Assembly (NCBI RefSeq): GCF_900182955.1
Contig: NZ_FXUL01000023.1
Span: 41,010-105,009, forward strand
Source of the DNA: Noviherbaspirillum suwonense
GTDB taxonomy: Bacteria > Pseudomonadota > Gammaproteobacteria > Burkholderiales > Burkholderiaceae_D
Reading direction: 5' to 3'
Length of the DNA: 64,000 nucleotides
The position numbers and the translations under genes were made by a program. Shown in pieces: positions 61,477-64,000 of this stretch. Below the pieces are notes generated by a model. That model was not told where the DNA came from. It saw nothing but the letters and a program-made list of their open reading frames with translations, and did no database searches. Position 1 is the stretch's first letter. Every line of letters starts with the position of its first letter.

Positions 61477-62251
61477 GAACCGTCCGATAAGCGAAAAACC
61501 GATTATAGCGCTCGGGCCGTGGCTGACCAGTCCGGCCGGCAGCTACGTGCGCCGCTGGGAAGAGGCGCAGCTGGGCCTGTTGACGGCGGACATATTCGGC
61601 TTCAACGCGGTGCAGATCGGCCTGCCGGAAATCGACGGGCTGGCGGCCAGCCGGATGCCGCACCGCTGGATTGCCCACACCGCGATCCCGCCGGAGGACA
61701 AGCTGCAGGCGATCGTCGTGCACGATTTCTGCGAGCTGCCGTTCGCGACCCAGAGCCTGGACCTGGTCGTGCTGCCCCACGTGCTGGAGTTTGCGCACGA
61801 GCCGCACCAGATACTGCGCGAGGTCGAGCGGGTGCTGATCCCGGAAGGGCAGATCATCGTCACCGGCTTCAACCCGGCCAGCCTCTGGGGCGCGCGCCAG
61901 GCGGCCACGCGGCTGGTCTCGCGCCCCTTCCTGCCGCAGAGCGGCGAACTGATCAGCGTGCCGCGGCTCAAGGACTGGCTCAAGCTGCTCAATATGGAAG
62001 TGCATCCTGGCCATTTCGGCTGCTACGCGCCGCCGTGCGATACCGAGCGCTGGCTGCAGCGCTTCGATTTCCTGGAGCAGGCCGGGGTCCGGTGGTGGCC
62101 ATTTCTGGGCGGCGTCTATATAGTGCAGGCCATCAAGCGGGTCAAGGGCATGCGCCTGATCGGACCCGCATGGAACCGTAAAAAGGCGACGGCGCGCCAG
62201 GGCGTGCCAGCCACGAACAAGCATATCAACCAGAAAAACGAACATGGATAA
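61475..62251 (+). CDS. SAM-dependent methyltransferase, class I
   Basis: A 258-residue protein with the later motifs of class I methyltransferases ([17 protein letters not shown] and [20 protein letters not shown]). The usual glycine-rich SAM loop is hard to see near the N-terminus (the segment around [12 protein letters not shown] is poor), so SAM binding may be atypical. It is encoded in the same place in related Burkholderiales, between gloB and rnhA. The target of methylation is unknown. Its end overlaps rnhA by eight bases, and its start overlaps the gloB start. Confidence 0.8.
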   Translation: MNRPISEKPIIALGPWLTSPAGSYVRRWEEAQLGLLTADIFGFNAVQIGLPEIDGLAASRMPHRWIAHTAIPPEDKLQAIVVHDFCELPFATQSLDLVVLPHVLEFAHEPHQILREVERVLIPEGQIIVTGFNPASLWGARQAATRLVSRPFLPQSGELISVPRLKDWLKLLNMEVHPGHFGCYAPPCDTERWLQRFDFLEQAGVRWWPFLGGVYIVQAIKRVKGMRLIGPAWNRKKATARQGVPATNKHINQKNEHG

Positions 62252-62678
62252 GGTAGAAATCTTTACCGACGGCGCCTGCAAGGGCAATCCCGGCCCCGGC
62301 GGCTGGGGCGCCTGGCTCAGGAACGGCGAACACGAGAAGGAAATCTGCGGCGGCGAGCCCAACACCACGAACAACCGGATGGAGCTGATGGCCGTGATCG
62401 AGGCGCTGTCGACGCTGACCCGGCCGTGCGACGTGGTGCTGCATACCGACAGCCAGTATGTGCAGAAGGGCATCAGCGAGTGGATACACGGCTGGAAGAA
62501 GCGCGGCTGGAAGACCGCCGCGAAGGAACCGGTCAAGAACGCCGACCTGTGGCAGGCGCTGGACGCGGCGCAGGCCCGGCACCAGGTCGAATGGCGCTGG
62601 GTCCGCGGCCACAACGGCCACGCCGGCAACGAACGCGCCGACCAGCTCGCCAACCGCGGCTGCGCGTCGGTGATGTGA
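62244..62678 (+). CDS. rnhA: Ribonuclease HI
   Basis: A 144-residue enzyme that cuts RNA in RNA-DNA hybrids. All catalytic residues are in place: Asp9 (FTDGAC), Glu47 (RMELMA), Asp69 (HTDSQY), His123 (RGHNGH) and Asp133. The basic handle region [19 protein letters not shown] is also present. Its start overlaps the methyltransferase gene. dnaQ follows on the same strand after 27 bases. Confidence 0.97.
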   Translation: MDKVEIFTDGACKGNPGPGGWGAWLRNGEHEKEICGGEPNTTNNRMELMAVIEALSTLTRPCDVVLHTDSQYVQKGISEWIHGWKKRGWKTAAKEPVKNADLWQALDAAQARHQVEWRWVRGHNGHAGNERADQLANRGCASVM

Positions 62679-62705
62679 AACCAATCTTATGAATGAACAA
62701 ACCTG

Positions 62706-63416
62706 ATGCGCCAGATCGTCCTCGACACTGAAACCACCGGCCTGAACCCGCGCACCGGCGACCGGGTCATCGAAATCGGCTGCGTCGAAATGGTCAACCG
62801 GCGGCTGACCGGCAGCAACCTGCATTTCTATATCAACCCGGGGCGCGATTCGGAAGAGGGCGCGCTCGCCGTCCACGGCCTGACCACCGAGTTCCTGAGC
62901 GACAAGCCGAAATTCGCCGAGATCTCGGCCGAACTGCTCGACTATATTTTAGACGCGGAAATCATCATCCATAACGCGCCGTTCGACGTCGGCTTCCTCG
63001 ATGTCGAATTCAACCGGCTCGGCCTGCCGCCTTTCCAGAAACACGTCGCCGGCGTGATCGACACGCTGGTGCAGGCCAAGAGCCTTTACCCCGGCAAGCG
63101 CAATTCCCTCGACGCCCTGTGCGACCGTTACGGCATCTCGAATGCGCACCGGGTCCTGCACGGCGCGCTGCTCGACGCCGAACTGCTGGCGGAAGTCTAC
63201 CTGGCGATGACGCGCGGCCAGAACAGCCTGACGATCGACCTCCACGTCGAGGATCACGCAGACCACGGCGACGACAGCCTGCTCAGGGTCGCGCTCGCGG
63301 ATGTGATCGTGGTGCGGGCGGGCGCGGACGAGTTGGAAGCGCACGAGCTGGTGCTCAACAGCCTCGATAAGGAAGTGCGCGGCACCTGCGTCTGGCGGGC
63401 GCAGCCGGCCGTTTGA
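62706..63416 (+). CDS. dnaQ: DNA polymerase III epsilon subunit (proofreading exonuclease)
   Basis: A 236-residue protein with the DEDDh exonuclease motifs. Exo I is LDTETTGLN (Asp7, Glu9), Exo II is HNAPFDVGFLD and Exo III is HRVLHGALLDAELLAEVY with the general-base His and metal Asp. The C-terminal portion (about 180-236) is the part that binds the polymerase alpha subunit. It gives the replicase its 3'-5' proofreading. The next feature is tRNA-Val. Confidence 0.97.
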   Translation: MRQIVLDTETTGLNPRTGDRVIEIGCVEMVNRRLTGSNLHFYINPGRDSEEGALAVHGLTTEFLSDKPKFAEISAELLDYILDAEIIIHNAPFDVGFLDVEFNRLGLPPFQKHVAGVIDTLVQAKSLYPGKRNSLDALCDRYGISNAHRVLHGALLDAELLAEVYLAMTRGQNSLTIDLHVEDHADHGDDSLLRVALADVIVVRAGADELEAHELVLNSLDKEVRGTCVWRAQPAV

Positions 63417-63442
63417 TTTCGTCAGCGCATCTGTGCGATAAT
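63413..63442 (+). promoter_or_regulatory. Candidate promoter of tRNA-Val
   Basis: TTGATT (63413-63418) and GATAAT (63437-63442) are 18 bases apart. Transcription would begin about six bases before the mature tRNA. The -35 box overlaps the end of dnaQ. Confidence 0.5.
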
Positions 63443-63454
63443 TCGCGCCGACCC

Positions 63455-63529
63455 GGGAGGTTAGCTCAGGGGTAGAGCGATCGCCTCACACGCGATAGGT
63501 CGCTGGTTCGAAACCAGCACTTCCCACCA
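63455..63529 (+). tRNA. tRNA-Val (anticodon CAC)
   Basis: The sequence folds as a full cloverleaf. GGGAGGT pairs with ACTTCCC (one G-T pair). The D arm is GCTC/GAGC and the anticodon stem ATCGC/GCGAT has loop CTCACAC, giving anticodon CAC. The T arm is GCTGG/CCAGC with TTCGAAA. CCA is encoded. It reads GTG codons. Confidence 0.97.
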
Positions 63530-63536
63530 AGAATGC

Positions 63537-63572
63537 AAAAGCCGGCTGTCCATATGGACAGCCGGCTTTTTT
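63537..63572. terminator. Bidirectional terminator after tRNA-Val
   Basis: A perfect palindrome GCCGGCTGTCC (63541-63551) with ATAT loop and GGACAGCCGGC (63556-63566), preceded by AAAA and followed by TTTTTT. It ends the tRNA transcript. Confidence 0.93.
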
Positions 63573-63612
63573 GTGTCCGGGACGAGCCGGGTAGCGGTTG
63601 GCGCCGCGCAGC

Positions 63613-63846
63613 GACAGTTGCCGTTGCCGTTGCCCGCGCAGCGACCGTTGCGGTTGCGGTTGCGGTTGCTGTTGCCGTTGCCGTTGCCCGCGCAGCGACC
63701 GTTGCCGTTGCCGTTGCGGTTGCTGTTGCCGTTGCGGTTGCTGTTGCCCGCGCAGCGACCGTTGCAGTTGCCGTTGCGGTTGCAGTTGCAGTTGCAATAG
63801 CAGTTGCCGTTGCAGTTGCCTTTGAAGTGGCCGTTGCCGTTGCAGT
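63613..63846. repeat. GTTGCN hexanucleotide tandem array with embedded CGCGCAGCGACC units
   Basis: About 230 bases built mainly from the six-base unit GTTGCN, where N is C or G and sometimes A or T. The block CCCGCGCAGCGACC interrupts it at three places (ends near 63646, 63700 and 63760, 54 and 60 bases apart, both multiples of six), and a related copy lies at the left edge. Both strands are open for long stretches because of the six-base period, but the encoded VAVAVA or QRQLQRQ chains look like artefacts. It lies just past the tRNA terminator. Confidence 0.85.
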
Positions 63847-63867
63847 GAATCCCCGTTAGATGGCGAC

Positions 63868-63957
63868 GCGTCGCCAGTGCCTGAAACGGATAAAGAAGCG
63901 TCCGCTGTCTGAGCGAAGCGAGTTTCGGACGCTTCCCGTTTCAGGTGCTGGCGGCGC
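63868..63957. repeat. Long inverted repeat
   Basis: CCTGAAACGG (63880-63889) is complementary to CCGTTTCAGG (63936-63945), and GAAGCGTCCG (63895-63904) to CGGACGCTTC (63926-63935). An outer arm (63868-63879 with 63946-63957) pairs with a few wobble pairs. The stem of about 30 base pairs has a five-base bulge and a 21-base loop. No T-tract follows. Its role is unknown, and the neighbouring gene is outside the window. Confidence 0.8.
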
Positions 63958-64000
63958 GTGCAGTCCGCGCAGCGGACCGCCATCGTAGGGGTCGCCTTTT

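Noticed and set aside
63613..63846. CRISPR array
   Set aside because: The units are six bases with no unique spacers and no cas gene in the window.
63486..63983. Long minus-strand ORF across tRNA-Val and the hexamer array
   Set aside because: Its end reads GSAGFEPATYRV, a familiar artefact of translating a tRNA gene in reverse. The middle is only the hexamer array.

Overview
The window is GC-rich chromosomal DNA of a betaproteobacterium in the Burkholderiales, most likely Oxalobacteraceae (Herbaspirillum/Noviherbaspirillum/Massilia group). This is inferred from protein character and from a conserved housekeeping stretch at the right end: fabI, yejABEF, mltD, gloB, a methyltransferase gene, rnhA, dnaQ and tRNA-Val. 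Genes are tightly packed on both strands. The only visibly AT-rich stretch is about 14.4-16.6 kb.

Left part (0-13.9 kb): the 3' end of a probable recX; a TRAP transporter operon (dctP, dctQ, dctM) ending in an amidase gene, with an attenuator-like terminator after dctP; a small secreted protein; two YsnF-type stress proteins; an orphan TAXI-type binding protein with two membrane proteins; an HD-GYP protein overlapping a class I phosphodiesterase-like HD protein; and a FecR/OmpA-like pair. Next comes an AT-rich block (14.4-17.2 kb) with two exported proteins of unknown function and a lone GspC-like protein.

Middle (17.4-42 kb): dcd, a pabB-pabC fusion, a type I secretion ABC/HlyD pair followed by its likely substrate (a 1235-residue cadherin/RTX protein), a Tat-exported tyrosinase, an orphan NarX-like kinase, a PhyH-type dioxygenase, two tandem paralogous lipoproteins, an MFS carrier, an unrecognised protein behind a near-consensus promoter, a sirtuin, ahpC-ahpF, and an OmpR/EnvZ-type two-component system.

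Right part (42-64 kb): a YdjM-like membrane protein, a phosphoethanolamine transferase with a possible coupled leader ORF, and the most notable locus, 45.4-48.6 kb. It encodes a SelD-type selenophosphate synthetase, a TIGR04348-type glycosyltransferase and an EgtB-like sulfoxide-synthase-family enzyme. Together these are the senC, senB and senA genes of selenoneine biosynthesis. SenC would make selenophosphate, SenB would load selenium onto a sugar, and SenA would join selenium to hercynine. The yej operon that follows is interrupted by a DUF4160/DUF2442 gene pair. The window ends with tRNA-Val(CAC), a bidirectional terminator, a GTTGCN hexanucleotide tandem array and a long inverted repeat.
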